A DNA stretch of 64,000 nucleotides from Streptomyces sp. NBC_00258 (GTDB taxonomy: Bacteria; Actinomycetota; Actinomycetes; Streptomycetales; Streptomycetaceae), in the NCBI RefSeq assembly GCF_036182465.1, contig NZ_CP108081.1:2976001-3040000 (forward strand), read 5' to 3'. This document shows, piece after piece, positions 34,179-43,398 of the stretch. The notes beneath the pieces are model-generated. The model was not told the DNA's origin, searched no databases, and saw only the letters and a list, made by a program, of their open reading frames with translations. Made by a program: the position numbers and the translations under genes. How positions within the stretch are numbered: the stretch's first letter is position 1; each line of letters begins with the position of its first letter.

Positions 34179-35372
34179 ATGAGCCTGCTGAGTCTCGGAG
34201 TACTCGCCTCCTCCCACAAGGAAAACGAGTTCCGCCTCCCCTTGCACCCGGCGCACCTCGGCCGGATCGCACCCGACGTACGCGAGAAGATCTTCCTCGA
34301 ACAGGGCTACGGCGAGCGGTTCGGCGTCGCGGACGATGCGCTGCGGCCCCAGGTGGCGGGCCTGCTCTCCCGCGAGCAGCTCCTCGACGAGTGCGATGTG
34401 CTGCTGCTGCCCAAGCCCATGCACAAGGACGTCGCCGCGCTGCGCCAGGGACAGGTGCTGTGGGGATGGCCGCACTGCGTACAGGACGAGACCATGACCC
34501 AGCTCGGCATCGACCGCCAGCTGACCCTCATCGCCTGGGAGGCCATGAACCACTGGACGTCCACGGGCGCCTTCAGTGTCCATGTGTTCCACAAGAACAA
34601 CGAGCTCGCGGGCTATTGCTCGGTGCTGCACGCCCTGCAGCTCGGCGGACTGACCGGCAGCTACGGACGTCGTATGCGCGCGGTGGTCATCAGCTTCGGC
34701 GCCACGGCGCGCGGAGCGGTCACGGGTCTTGGCGCCATGGGGGTCTCCGATGTCACGGTGCTCACCCAGCGCGCCGCGGCAGCGGTGGCCTCGCCGATGC
34801 CGTCCGTCGTGATGGGCCACTTCGAGGAGACGCCGGACGATCCCTCGCGTCTGCAGGCACTCACCGGGCTCGGCCCCGTGCCGCTCGCGGAGTACCTGGC
34901 CGGCTTCGACATCATCGTCAACTGCATCCGGCAGGACACCGACGCACCGCTGACGTTCGTCACCGACGAGGAGCTCGCCGTGTTCAAGCCGGGCACCTTC
35001 TTCGTCGACGTCTCCTGCGACGAGGGCATGGGCTTCACCTGGGCCCGCCCGACCACCTTCGGCGATCCGATGCCCACGGTCGGTCCCGGCTGCCACTACT
35101 ACGGGGTGGACCACAGCCCGTCCCATCTGTGGAACTCGGCCACGTGGGAGATCAGTGAGGCGCTCCTGCCCTATCTGCGCAAGGTCATGAGCGGCCCCGC
35201 GGCATGGGACGCCGACGCCACGATCAGCAACGCCATCGAGATCCGCGACGGCGTCGTCATGAACCCGAAGATCCTCTCGTTCCAGCACCGGTCGGCCGAC
35301 TTCCCCCACACCCGCGAGATGCCGGACCCGGTCCTCACCCCGGCGCTGCACCCCTCCGCACAGCCGGTCTGA
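34179..35372 (+). CDS. N5-(carboxyethyl)ornithine synthase-like dehydrogenase
   Basis: The 397-residue protein belongs to the alanine dehydrogenase/PNT-fold family: HKENEFRLPLHPAHL (about 14-28) at the N-terminus, PKPMHKD with the family Lys, and a VVISFGATARGAVTGLGAMG nucleotide motif near residue 175. The closest named activity is reductive condensation of pyruvate with the side-chain amine of ornithine or lysine, an opine-type reaction. The ATG at 34179 has GAGGAAG six bases upstream; an ATG at 34161 would add six residues. The substrate is inferred. Confidence 0.82.
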   Translation: MSLLSLGVLASSHKENEFRLPLHPAHLGRIAPDVREKIFLEQGYGERFGVADDALRPQVAGLLSREQLLDECDVLLLPKPMHKDVAALRQGQVLWGWPHCVQDETMTQLGIDRQLTLIAWEAMNHWTSTGAFSVHVFHKNNELAGYCSVLHALQLGGLTGSYGRRMRAVVISFGATARGAVTGLGAMGVSDVTVLTQRAAAAVASPMPSVVMGHFEETPDDPSRLQALTGLGPVPLAEYLAGFDIIVNCIRQDTDAPLTFVTDEELAVFKPGTFFVDVSCDEGMGFTWARPTTFGDPMPTVGPGCHYYGVDHSPSHLWNSATWEISEALLPYLRKVMSGPAAWDADATISNAIEIRDGVVMNPKILSFQHRSADFPHTREMPDPVLTPALHPSAQPV

Positions 35373-35416
35373 CGCATCTGAGGTCAGGCGGTCCGACGCG
35401 CCCCGGCCGGGCAGGG

Positions 35417-36661
35417 TCACTTCCCGGGCGGGAGCGTCACCGGCCGGTCGTCCCGCAGTTCCGCGAAGAGCTGCCGTGCCCGGCGGTCGTCCCATTTCAC
35501 GGCGCTGCCCTTGGAGGTGGCGAAGCCCGGGTCGGAGACGGGCACGTTGATCTGCCTGCCGTTGCCCGCCGAGACGCTCTGCATCGCCTGGAACAGCGAC
35601 ATGAGGTCCCGTAGGCCCGTGTCCTTGTCGACCACGAGCGTGTCGAGGCCCGCGCCGAGTGTCGGGAAGGACCTGGTCGGGTTGAGGAGCGTGCCCGGGG
35701 TGACCGCCTTCTTGGCGAGCGCGGTCAGGAACTTCTGCTGGTTGCGGGTGCGGCCCAGGTCGCCCTCGGCCTCCTGCTTCCGCTGCCGGACGAACGCCAG
35801 GGCCTCGGAGCCGTCGAGGGTCTGGCAGCCCTGGCGCAGGTCCGCGCCGGACTTCTCGTCCTTGACGGCGCGCTCCAGGCACATGTCCACACCGCCGACC
35901 GCGTCCACCACCCCGACGAAGCCCGCGAAGCCGATCTCCGCGTAGTGGTCGATGTGCAGCCCGGTGTTGCGTTCCACGGCCCGCACGAGCAGGTCGGGGC
36001 CGCCCAGCGAGAACGCGGCGTTCAGCTTGTTCGGCTCGGCGGAGAAGTTCTTGCCCGTGTCGGGGCGTATGTACGGCGGAAGCGTCACCCACGAGTCGCG
36101 CGGCAGACTCATCATCGTGGTGCCGTTCGCGCCGGTGTGCAGCAGGATCATCGAGTCGGTGCGGCGGCCCTCCGCCGAGCCGGTACGCAGACTCTTCCTG
36201 GCCTGTTCGGACAGACCGGCGCGGCTGTCGGAGCCCACGATCAGGTAGTTGGTGCCCTTTCCCTCCTGCGGGCGGTCCGGCAGCGCACCGAGGTCGACCT
36301 CCTGGTCGAGCTTGGTGTCGGCCCACACGTACGTCCCGGCGGCGGACGCGACCAGTGCGACGACCAGGAGGATCGCGAGCCGTGTGACCTTGCGGCGCCG
36401 GGTGGGGGGCGGCTTGGGCGACCTGCCGCCTCCCTCGCCCCCCGGCGGCCGGCGTCCGTGCCCGGTGCGGCCCGGCGTGGCGGGTGAGGGCATGCCCGGC
36501 AGTGGTGCCGTACGCGTCGAGGGCGGGGACGCGTTGCCGCGTGCCACCCGGCCCGTGACGCCACTCGGCGGCCGAGTCGCACCACCGCTCCGGTCGTAGC
36601 CCACCGGCAGGTCGGTCCCTTCGCTCATCGGCCTGTCCAGTCCCTCACCACATGGGGTCAT
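35417..36661 (-). CDS. LytR-CpsA-Psr (LCP) family wall-polymer transferase
   Basis: The 414-residue protein has a Pro/Gly-rich cytoplasmic N-terminus (1-90), one membrane anchor (92-112) and an external LCP domain with VGSDSRAG, RRTDSMILLH and LPRDSWV, the Arg/Asp residues that hold the polyprenyl pyrophosphate substrate. LCP enzymes attach teichoic acids or other glycopolymers to peptidoglycan. The start at 36661 overlaps the stop of the NodB/GT2 gene in an ATGA junction, so the glycopolymer made by that protein is the likely cargo. Confidence 0.9.
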   Translation of the reverse strand: MTPCGEGLDRPMSEGTDLPVGYDRSGGATRPPSGVTGRVARGNASPPSTRTAPLPGMPSPATPGRTGHGRRPPGGEGGGRSPKPPPTRRRKVTRLAILLVVALVASAAGTYVWADTKLDQEVDLGALPDRPQEGKGTNYLIVGSDSRAGLSEQARKSLRTGSAEGRRTDSMILLHTGANGTTMMSLPRDSWVTLPPYIRPDTGKNFSAEPNKLNAAFSLGGPDLLVRAVERNTGLHIDHYAEIGFAGFVGVVDAVGGVDMCLERAVKDEKSGADLRQGCQTLDGSEALAFVRQRKQEAEGDLGRTRNQQKFLTALAKKAVTPGTLLNPTRSFPTLGAGLDTLVVDKDTGLRDLMSLFQAMQSVSAGNGRQINVPVSDPGFATSKGSAVKWDDRRARQLFAELRDDRPVTLPPGK

Positions 36662-38736
36662 CTCGTCGGCACGCTCTTATACGGCGTGGGACCCTCGATC
36701 TGTTCAGCGGCGGTGCCGGAACGCTTCATGCGCTGCCACTTCAGCCGGCTGCCGAGGAGCACGGCGACCACGGACTGGATGACGACCAGGTACATCAGCT
36801 GCCGGTAGACGACGAGTTGGAACGGCATCCACCACAGGGTCCGCACGCGCTCCCCGTCGAGCTTCAACGCGTAACCGGCGCAGACCAGTTGAACGCCCAT
36901 GAAGCCGAACCACACCCCGGCCGACGTGAGCGGATCGAGGAACAGCACGCCGTACAGGGCGAACACGTCGATGACGGGCGCGAGCAGCGGCAGGGCGACC
37001 TGGAAGAGCGCGAGGTAGGTGAGTCCGCGCCGGCCGAAGCGTCCCGCGACGCCCATCTCCAGGACGGCACCGCGGTGTTTCCACATCGACTGGATCGTGC
37101 CGAAGCACCAGCGGTAGCGCTGACGCCACAACTGCCGCAGCGAGGTGGGTACTTCGGTCCAGGCGACGGCGGACTCCTCGTAGAGCACCCGCCAGCCCGA
37201 CCGCCACAGGGCCATCGTGAGGTCGGTGTCCTCGGCGAGGGTGTCGTCGCTGACGCCGCCGACACCGATGAGCGCGTCCCGGCGGAACGCCCCGATGGCG
37301 CCGGGGACGGTGGTCATGCACTCCAGCACCTCGAACATCCGGCGGTCGAGGTTGAAGCCGAAGCAGTACTCCAGGTGCTGCCACTTGGCGAGCAGGCCCC
37401 GCCGGTTGCCGACCTTGGTGTTGCCGCTGACCGCGCCCACGGCGGGGTGCGCGAGCGGCTGGACCAGGTGGTGAATGGCGTCCGGTTCGAAGACGGTGTC
37501 GGCGTCGACCATGATCAGGATGTCGTGACTCGCGTGTCCCAGACCGGTGTTGAGCGCCGCGGCCTTGCCGCCGTTGGGCTTGCGGACCACCAGCACGCGC
37601 GGATCCCCGATGCCTTCGGCGAGTTCGGCCGTACGGTCCGTCGAGCCGTCGTCGATGACGACGATCTCCAACTGGGGGTAGTCGGAGGCCAGCAGGGAAC
37701 GGACGGTGGACTCGATGCCGGCCTCTTCGTTGTAGGCGGGCACGAGCACCGTCACCGGTTCCGTGACCTCCCGCAGCCAGGGCGCACCGGGCCGGGAGCG
37801 TTCGAGCCTGCGGACATGCGCCCGGGCGAAGACGACGAGCAGCACCAGTCGCAGCACCCCGAGAGCCCCCGCGATGCCGAGCGTCCAGGTCATCGCGTTC
37901 GAGAACGCGCGTCCGAGGGTGGTGGCCCAGACGAGGGCGGTGCCGCGCCATCGCTCGACGGCCGAGACCGGCTCGTACGGGGCCAGCCGGAGGCCTGCCG
38001 AGACGGTGGTGAAGCGGTCGACGCCGGGGTTCTTGAGCAGCTTCGCCGTCTCCCGGTACGCGGTCGCCGTCTGGCTGAGCTGCCGGACCAGGCCCTGAGC
38101 CGGTTTCCGGGATCCCTTGTCGGCGGCGACGAGGACGTACCCCTGGGCGGCGGCGCGCCGCGCGGCGGTCCACTCGCGGCCGCAGAGGGTGTCGGGCGAG
38201 GTGGTCCGCGGCATCCGCAGCAGATTGGTGCGGATGCCGGTGGTGCCCGCCAACGCGGCCTGGGTCAGGTCGAGTTCGGCGGAGAAGCGGACGGACGACG
38301 CCTCGCCGAGGGCTCCCCCGGTGTAGGTGTTCGAGCCGATCTCGTGCCCCTCGGCGCGGATCCGCCGCACCAGGTCCGGATGGCGGGCCGCCTGGGAGCC
38401 GAAGAGGAAGAAGGTGGCGCGTGCCCGGTACTGTTTCAGCAGGTCGAGCAGGCGCGGGGTCCACACGGGGTCGGGGCCGCCGTCGAAGGTGAGCGCGACG
38501 GTGCGGGCGGGCATCGAACCGGTCTGTATCCCGTTGCCGTTGATCCCCACCACGGGTCCGCCGCCGGCCACGGCGTCGGGTGCGGGTGAGGTGCAGGCGG
38601 ACCGCGTCGTCGCGGCGTCCACCTCGTGGTTGGTCCAGCCCTCGAAGAGCAGGGCCGCGAACATCGCGGGCAGGACGAGGATCAGTAACAGCCAGTGTGC
38701 GCGGGGGTCGCGGGACTGCTTGTGCCGAGCCTTCAC
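36658..38736 (-). CDS. Fusion of a degenerate NodB deacetylase-like domain and a GT2 processive glycosyltransferase
   Basis: The 692-residue membrane protein has an N-terminal anchor (15-32), a NodB-like domain (about 77-270), a membrane helix and a GT2 domain (VLVPAYNEE, DDGSTD, VDADTV, EDTD, QRYRW) followed by membrane helices. The GT2 catalytic residues are intact. In the NodB part, TFDDGP reads TFDGGP (G86) and the HxxxH metal motif reads N136/G140, so metal binding is probably lost. The layout matches MatB-like exopolysaccharide synthases of Streptomyces. The GTG at 38736 is the best start; the open frame extends to 38910. Confidence 0.87.
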   Translation of the reverse strand: MKARHKQSRDPRAHWLLLILVLPAMFAALLFEGWTNHEVDAATTRSACTSPAPDAVAGGGPVVGINGNGIQTGSMPARTVALTFDGGPDPVWTPRLLDLLKQYRARATFFLFGSQAARHPDLVRRIRAEGHEIGSNTYTGGALGEASSVRFSAELDLTQAALAGTTGIRTNLLRMPRTTSPDTLCGREWTAARRAAAQGYVLVAADKGSRKPAQGLVRQLSQTATAYRETAKLLKNPGVDRFTTVSAGLRLAPYEPVSAVERWRGTALVWATTLGRAFSNAMTWTLGIAGALGVLRLVLLVVFARAHVRRLERSRPGAPWLREVTEPVTVLVPAYNEEAGIESTVRSLLASDYPQLEIVVIDDGSTDRTAELAEGIGDPRVLVVRKPNGGKAAALNTGLGHASHDILIMVDADTVFEPDAIHHLVQPLAHPAVGAVSGNTKVGNRRGLLAKWQHLEYCFGFNLDRRMFEVLECMTTVPGAIGAFRRDALIGVGGVSDDTLAEDTDLTMALWRSGWRVLYEESAVAWTEVPTSLRQLWRQRYRWCFGTIQSMWKHRGAVLEMGVAGRFGRRGLTYLALFQVALPLLAPVIDVFALYGVLFLDPLTSAGVWFGFMGVQLVCAGYALKLDGERVRTLWWMPFQLVVYRQLMYLVVIQSVVAVLLGSRLKWQRMKRSGTAAEQIEGPTPYKSVPTR

Positions 38737-39151
38737 GGGCCGTCGTCCCCCCTCTCGGCGGCTATGCGGTACGGCTCGTGCGTGGCGTGTTCGGCGTGCT
38801 CCCCGGACAGGTGGAGGCGTGTCCGGCCGCCTCGGGGGTCCGTGTGCCGGGTCGTTCTTCTCCAGCCGTGAACGTCGGCGCGCGATGCGCGAGGGGATGT
38901 CGTCTTCCACTGCCGGATGGGGCTGGCGCTACGCATGGGGCGCGAGTCTAGTCACAGCTTTGCGACTGCACGGCCGCAACAGCGAGCCTCACAGAAAAGC
39001 GGCGAATCCTGTCACCGTCGTGAGTGCGCGGCACCCGGTCCTCGTCAAGGGACCAGCGGGGAAGGCGTTCCCGGCCCATGACTGAGGTGACGGGCGGGTG
39101 CTCGTCGGTGGCGCGACCGCGCTTGTCGGTGCCCGGCTCTAACGTGGCCGC
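38737..39151. other. 415-base divergent intergenic region
   Basis: It separates the NodB/GT2 gene (leftwards) from the SWIM gene (rightwards) and must hold both promoters. I see no gene, strong repeat or clear operator. A moderately AT-richer stretch at 38945-39010 may contain promoter elements. Confidence 0.4.
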
Positions 39152-40531
39152 GTGACATCACTCATACACGCGTACACCTACTTACAGCCCTCGGCCGTGG
39201 GCGAGTCCACGGCCGGACGCACCCTCGCGCTGGCGACCTCGGGTGGCGCGACCCCGGCCGGCGAGGTGGCCAACCCGCGGTTCTTCCACGGGTTCCTGAC
39301 CGCGCCGGCCGCCGCGGCGGCGGCGTTGCTGACGGTCGCCGACGTGGCCGCGACCCGCTACTACCAGCCGGCGGCGGCCGCCTCGCTGGACCCGGTCGTG
39401 ACGGCCGACGGAGACCGTCTGCGGATGGAGTCCTTCTCCGGCTGCTGCGGTGTGTACGCGCGCCTCGACGTGCTGGCGCCCGGCCTCGACGGTGACGACG
39501 TCGGCCACGGCACCACCAACGTCGACATCAACTCCCCGCTCCGCACGGCCCTCGCCCGGATCGGCGGGCTCGCCCCCCTCCGACTGACGGTCGGGCCGGA
39601 TGAGTTGGAGGTCACGACCCTCGACGGACGGTTCGTGGAGAAGCAGGTTCCGCTGCCCGAACGCTGGTTGCGAGGCTTCGCCGAGGCCCAGGTGCTCGCG
39701 GCGGGCTTCACCCCGCGTGCGGAGATCCCGGCGACGGAGGCGTCCGCCTTCCTGCGGACACTGTCGCGGCCCACGCTCCGGTCCAGTGCCCGTACGACGC
39801 GCTGGGTGGTACCCGTGGGCGGCCGCACCCTGCGCCCCGCGAGCAGGCCGTCGCCCGATGCCATTTGCCTGCCGGGCCCCGAACGGCTCCTGGCGCTCCA
39901 GCAGGTACTGCGACACGCGACGGCCGTGCGGGTGTACGCCCCGGTCGACGCGGGGTCCGATGCGGCGGCCGTGGTCTGGGAGGTCCAACTGCCCGGCATG
40001 CGGCTGACGTTGATGCTCTCCCAGAACGCCTCGCGGGGGTTCTCCGGCGAGGGCGGCGTACTGCACGATCTCGCGACGGGAACGGCGGCGGACGACGCGG
40101 ACCTGGTCTCGGCGCTGCTGGCCTGGGAGCCGAGGATCGACGTGGCCGAACTGTCCCGGCGGGCCGGCCTGCCCGCCGAGCGGGTGCGCGCCGCACTGAC
40201 GGTGCTGGGGACCTCCGGACAGATCGGCTACGACCTCGCGGAGGAGGCTCACTTCCACCGGCACCTGCCGTTCTCTGCGGGCGGTGCGGAGGCACGCAAT
40301 CCCCGGCTGCGCGGTGCGCGGGCGCTGGTCGCGGAGGGAGCGGTCCGCCTCGACGGTGACTTGGCACGGGTCGGGAAGGGCGATCACGTCCATGTGGTCC
40401 GCGCCGATGACGCGGGACGGCTGAGCTGCACCTGCCTGTGGTGGGCGAAGTACCGGGGAGGACGCGGCCCGTGCAGGCACGCGCTCGCGGTGAGCATGGT
40501 CAGGGACACGACGACGAAGGCGGCACGATGA
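39152..40531 (+). CDS. SWIM zinc-finger protein with a TTA codon
   Basis: The 459-residue protein ends with a SWIM zinc finger, SCTCLWWAKYRGGRGPCRHAL (CxC...CxH), a nucleic-acid or protein-binding module. The rest has no named domain, though RTLALATSGG and FFHGFLTAP are shared by actinobacterial SWIM proteins. Codon 11 is TTA (39182-39184), the rare leucine codon read by the bldA tRNA. The GTG start is supported by the homologue-like YLQPSAV segment lying beyond it. The stop overlaps the DUF6493 start (ATGA), so expression of both genes probably depends on bldA. Confidence 0.85.
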   Translation: MTSLIHAYTYLQPSAVGESTAGRTLALATSGGATPAGEVANPRFFHGFLTAPAAAAAALLTVADVAATRYYQPAAAASLDPVVTADGDRLRMESFSGCCGVYARLDVLAPGLDGDDVGHGTTNVDINSPLRTALARIGGLAPLRLTVGPDELEVTTLDGRFVEKQVPLPERWLRGFAEAQVLAAGFTPRAEIPATEASAFLRTLSRPTLRSSARTTRWVVPVGGRTLRPASRPSPDAICLPGPERLLALQQVLRHATAVRVYAPVDAGSDAAAVVWEVQLPGMRLTLMLSQNASRGFSGEGGVLHDLATGTAADDADLVSALLAWEPRIDVAELSRRAGLPAERVRAALTVLGTSGQIGYDLAEEAHFHRHLPFSAGGAEARNPRLRGARALVAEGAVRLDGDLARVGKGDHVHVVRADDAGRLSCTCLWWAKYRGGRGPCRHALAVSMVRDTTTKAAR

Positions 40532-43221
40532 AGCTGGTCGAGCTTGTGGAAGCCGGCGACGTCGCCGGAGTGGTACGGGAACTGGGCGCGCTGACGCCTG
40601 ATCAGCGGGCGGCGTGCGCCGCCGAGTTGACAGCCTTCTTCGAGGTCGTCGCCCGGCGTGAGAACACGGAGGAGGAGAGGATCGCCCTGTGCGCCGCCCG
40701 ACTGGGGTGTCAGGTCACCCCCGAGGCCATGGCGGTCTGGATCCGGTCGCACGCGTACTTCACGATGGACGCCTGGACGGTGGACCTCCTGAACCTGTAC
40801 CCCGTCGCATGGCGGGCCGAGTTGGCCGCGCACCTCGGCGAACGGGCGACGAACGCCGGCGCGGTGTTCGCGGTCACCGAGCACCTCGTCCGCGACACCG
40901 GCTGTCCGCTGCCGGCCTCGCACGAGTTCGTCCTGGCGTGGCTGTACGACCGCGCCGACGGCTGGGAGCGGCGCCCGCGGGTGCTGGGCGGAGCACCGGG
41001 TGCCGACTTCCTGGAGCGGCTGCGCGCGGACGACTTCACTCCGAAGCTCCTCCCGCTTGCCGTGGCCCGACCGGGGCGCCTCGTCTTCGCCTGGCACACG
41101 TCGGAACGGCCGCTGGAAGCGCTCATCGGCCTCGCTGCCGAAGGCGTCGTGGACCGTGGCGAGCTGATCCACAACGTCTTCGCGGACATGGTCGGCGATC
41201 CGCCGCACGGGAAGCAGGCGGTGGTCGCGCTGGAAGCACTCGCGCTCACCCCTGCGGAACACGCCGGGGTGGCCCGCGAACGCGCCGCGATGGTCGACCA
41301 TCTTCTCGGGCGTCTCCTCGAAGACGGTACGCGCATGGAGATCGCGCCCTTCATGATATTCCTGGGGGCCCTGGCCTCCACACCGGCCGAGAAGGCGCTC
41401 GCGGTGAGGGGATACCTGGCGCTGCTCGACCGGTCGTTGCCGGTGGCCACCTACGCGCAGGAGGTCCTGACCGAGCTGGACGAGGCGGGGTTGCTGGAGC
41501 CCGAGTTGCTCACCGAGGCGTGCGAACGGGTCCTGCTGCGCCCGGAGAAGAAACTGGTGCGCGCCCAACTCGGTTGGCTCGGCCGGGTGGCGCGACGGGA
41601 TCCGGCACGGGCGGGCCGCGCCCTGGTAGACGCGGCTATGACGTTCGGCCACCGGGAGATGACACTCCAGGAGCAGGCGCTCAAGCTGGTCGTGAAACAT
41701 CTCAAGGCCGCCGACGACTCGGTGCTGCAGGAGCTGCGGACGGCCGCCGAACAGCTCAGCCCTGGGCTGTCCGCGCGAGCCGCCGAACTGCTCGGCACGG
41801 CCCGGCTGCCCGGCACACCGCAGGACGCCGTCGCCGAACAGCCGTACGCCGACGTACTGCCCGCCGTGCCCGAGCCCCGCCCGGTGCCGGGCCCCATCGC
41901 GACGGCCGTCGAGGTGGCGCAGGAGGTCGCGGCTGTCGTCGCGAACGACCAGGACGTGGTGGCGTTCGAGCGCGCCCTGGACGGACTGGTCCGGCACGCC
42001 CACCTCGACCGGACCGCACTGGCCGAGGCGCTGAAGCCGGTCATGCGCAGGGAACCGAAGAGCAAGGTCGACTGGGTGCAGTCCGACCTCTACGACGTGG
42101 CGGGGGCGGTGCGGGGCGACGAGCCGAGGCGTCGGGCCGTCATGATGCACCGGGCTGTCCACATCAGCCGGACCACCCCGAGCCGCAGTTACTCGCTGGC
42201 CGGCTCGATGCTCGCGGCACGTCTGGCCGAGGCGATGGACGTCATCGGGTCCGGCACCCAGCCGTTCCTGCTGGCCGTGCCGACCCTGGCCACCGGCGCG
42301 CTGGACGCCGCCGTACTGGTGGAGCGGGTCTCGGCGCTCGACGAACTCGGCGTCACCCCCGCGCCCGTCGACCTGGCACAGGCTCTGCTGCGGGTGACCC
42401 CGACATCGGACCAACAGGTGCTGCGCGCGGCGGAGAAGCTCGGTTCCGACGCCGGACAGCGGCTGGCGCGCTGGCTGCGCGAGGGCGGCCCGGCACACCA
42501 GGACTCGGAGCCGAAGGGGTGGCCCCACTGCAAGCCGCCGAAGCCCGCGTCGCAGGGGTGGTGGACACCCGCACGCCCCGGAGTCGTCATGGATCCCCCG
42601 CTCCCGCAGGTCGCCGCGTCCCTGATCGGGCCGTATGTCGGGAACTCGGGCCTGGCCGACCCGATGGCACCCTTCTGGGTGGCCCAACTGCCGCATCACC
42701 GCGAGGAGTTGATGGCACGCGACTACTTCGAGCCGCGCATGTCCCAGCAGGGGTGGCCCCGCAACCTGCCGTTCGTCGTGGAGTCCGGTGGTCCGGCGGG
42801 TTACTCGGTGCACCTCGCGCTCGCGTTCGGACTGATCTGGCAGATGGACGGCGACGCGGTGGTGGACGCCGTGCTGGTACTCGCCGCACGGAAGCAGCTG
42901 GACACAGACCTGCTCGGGCGGCAGTTGGAGGCGCTGCTGAACCACGGGTGGGCCTTCGCGGACAAGGCCGGCGGCTCGCTGCGGGCCGTCGCCGAGACAG
43001 GTGCGTACGCCACCGTGTGGTCCGTACTCGAAGCCGCCCTGCCCGGTCTGCTGGGCGACGCCCCGGTCCGGGGCGCGGCGGTCGTGCTCGCCCTCGCCGT
43101 CGAGTGCGCTTCGCGGTGCGGGGCCAAGGGAGAGATCGCCGAGGTCACGGCGCTGGCCGACCGCAAGGGATCGAGCCAGGCGGTGAAGAACGCCAGGTTG
43201 CTGCGCGACGCGTTGCGCTGA
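40528..43221 (+). CDS. DUF6493-type large helical protein
   Basis: The 897-residue protein is almost entirely helical with HEAT-like repeats (LVELVEAGDVAGVVREL, ALAVRGYLALLDRSL, repeated A/L-rich pairs), and resembles the DUF6493 family paired with SWIM proteins in actinobacteria. A scaffold role is likely; no catalytic motif was seen. The ATG at 40528 overlaps the SWIM stop. In other genomes such pairs often sit near MoxR ATPase and von Willebrand-type genes, which are not visible here. Confidence 0.82.
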   Translation: MKLVELVEAGDVAGVVRELGALTPDQRAACAAELTAFFEVVARRENTEEERIALCAARLGCQVTPEAMAVWIRSHAYFTMDAWTVDLLNLYPVAWRAELAAHLGERATNAGAVFAVTEHLVRDTGCPLPASHEFVLAWLYDRADGWERRPRVLGGAPGADFLERLRADDFTPKLLPLAVARPGRLVFAWHTSERPLEALIGLAAEGVVDRGELIHNVFADMVGDPPHGKQAVVALEALALTPAEHAGVARERAAMVDHLLGRLLEDGTRMEIAPFMIFLGALASTPAEKALAVRGYLALLDRSLPVATYAQEVLTELDEAGLLEPELLTEACERVLLRPEKKLVRAQLGWLGRVARRDPARAGRALVDAAMTFGHREMTLQEQALKLVVKHLKAADDSVLQELRTAAEQLSPGLSARAAELLGTARLPGTPQDAVAEQPYADVLPAVPEPRPVPGPIATAVEVAQEVAAVVANDQDVVAFERALDGLVRHAHLDRTALAEALKPVMRREPKSKVDWVQSDLYDVAGAVRGDEPRRRAVMMHRAVHISRTTPSRSYSLAGSMLAARLAEAMDVIGSGTQPFLLAVPTLATGALDAAVLVERVSALDELGVTPAPVDLAQALLRVTPTSDQQVLRAAEKLGSDAGQRLARWLREGGPAHQDSEPKGWPHCKPPKPASQGWWTPARPGVVMDPPLPQVAASLIGPYVGNSGLADPMAPFWVAQLPHHREELMARDYFEPRMSQQGWPRNLPFVVESGGPAGYSVHLALAFGLIWQMDGDAVVDAVLVLAARKQLDTDLLGRQLEALLNHGWAFADKAGGSLRAVAETGAYATVWSVLEAALPGLLGDAPVRGAAVVLALAVECASRCGAKGEIAEVTALADRKGSSQAVKNARLLRDALR

Positions 43222-43277
43222 TGACGCGTCGCGCCGACGGAGACGCCGATACGCCCGCCGGGTCCGGCTGATCCGCT

Positions 43278-43318
<41 letters not shown>

Positions 43319-43398
43319 GACGGTCCCGCCCGCGTATGGGCAGGACCGTCATTGCGGGCGGGCCCGTCACCGCGCGCGGGACGGGACCTCAGCTCCGG

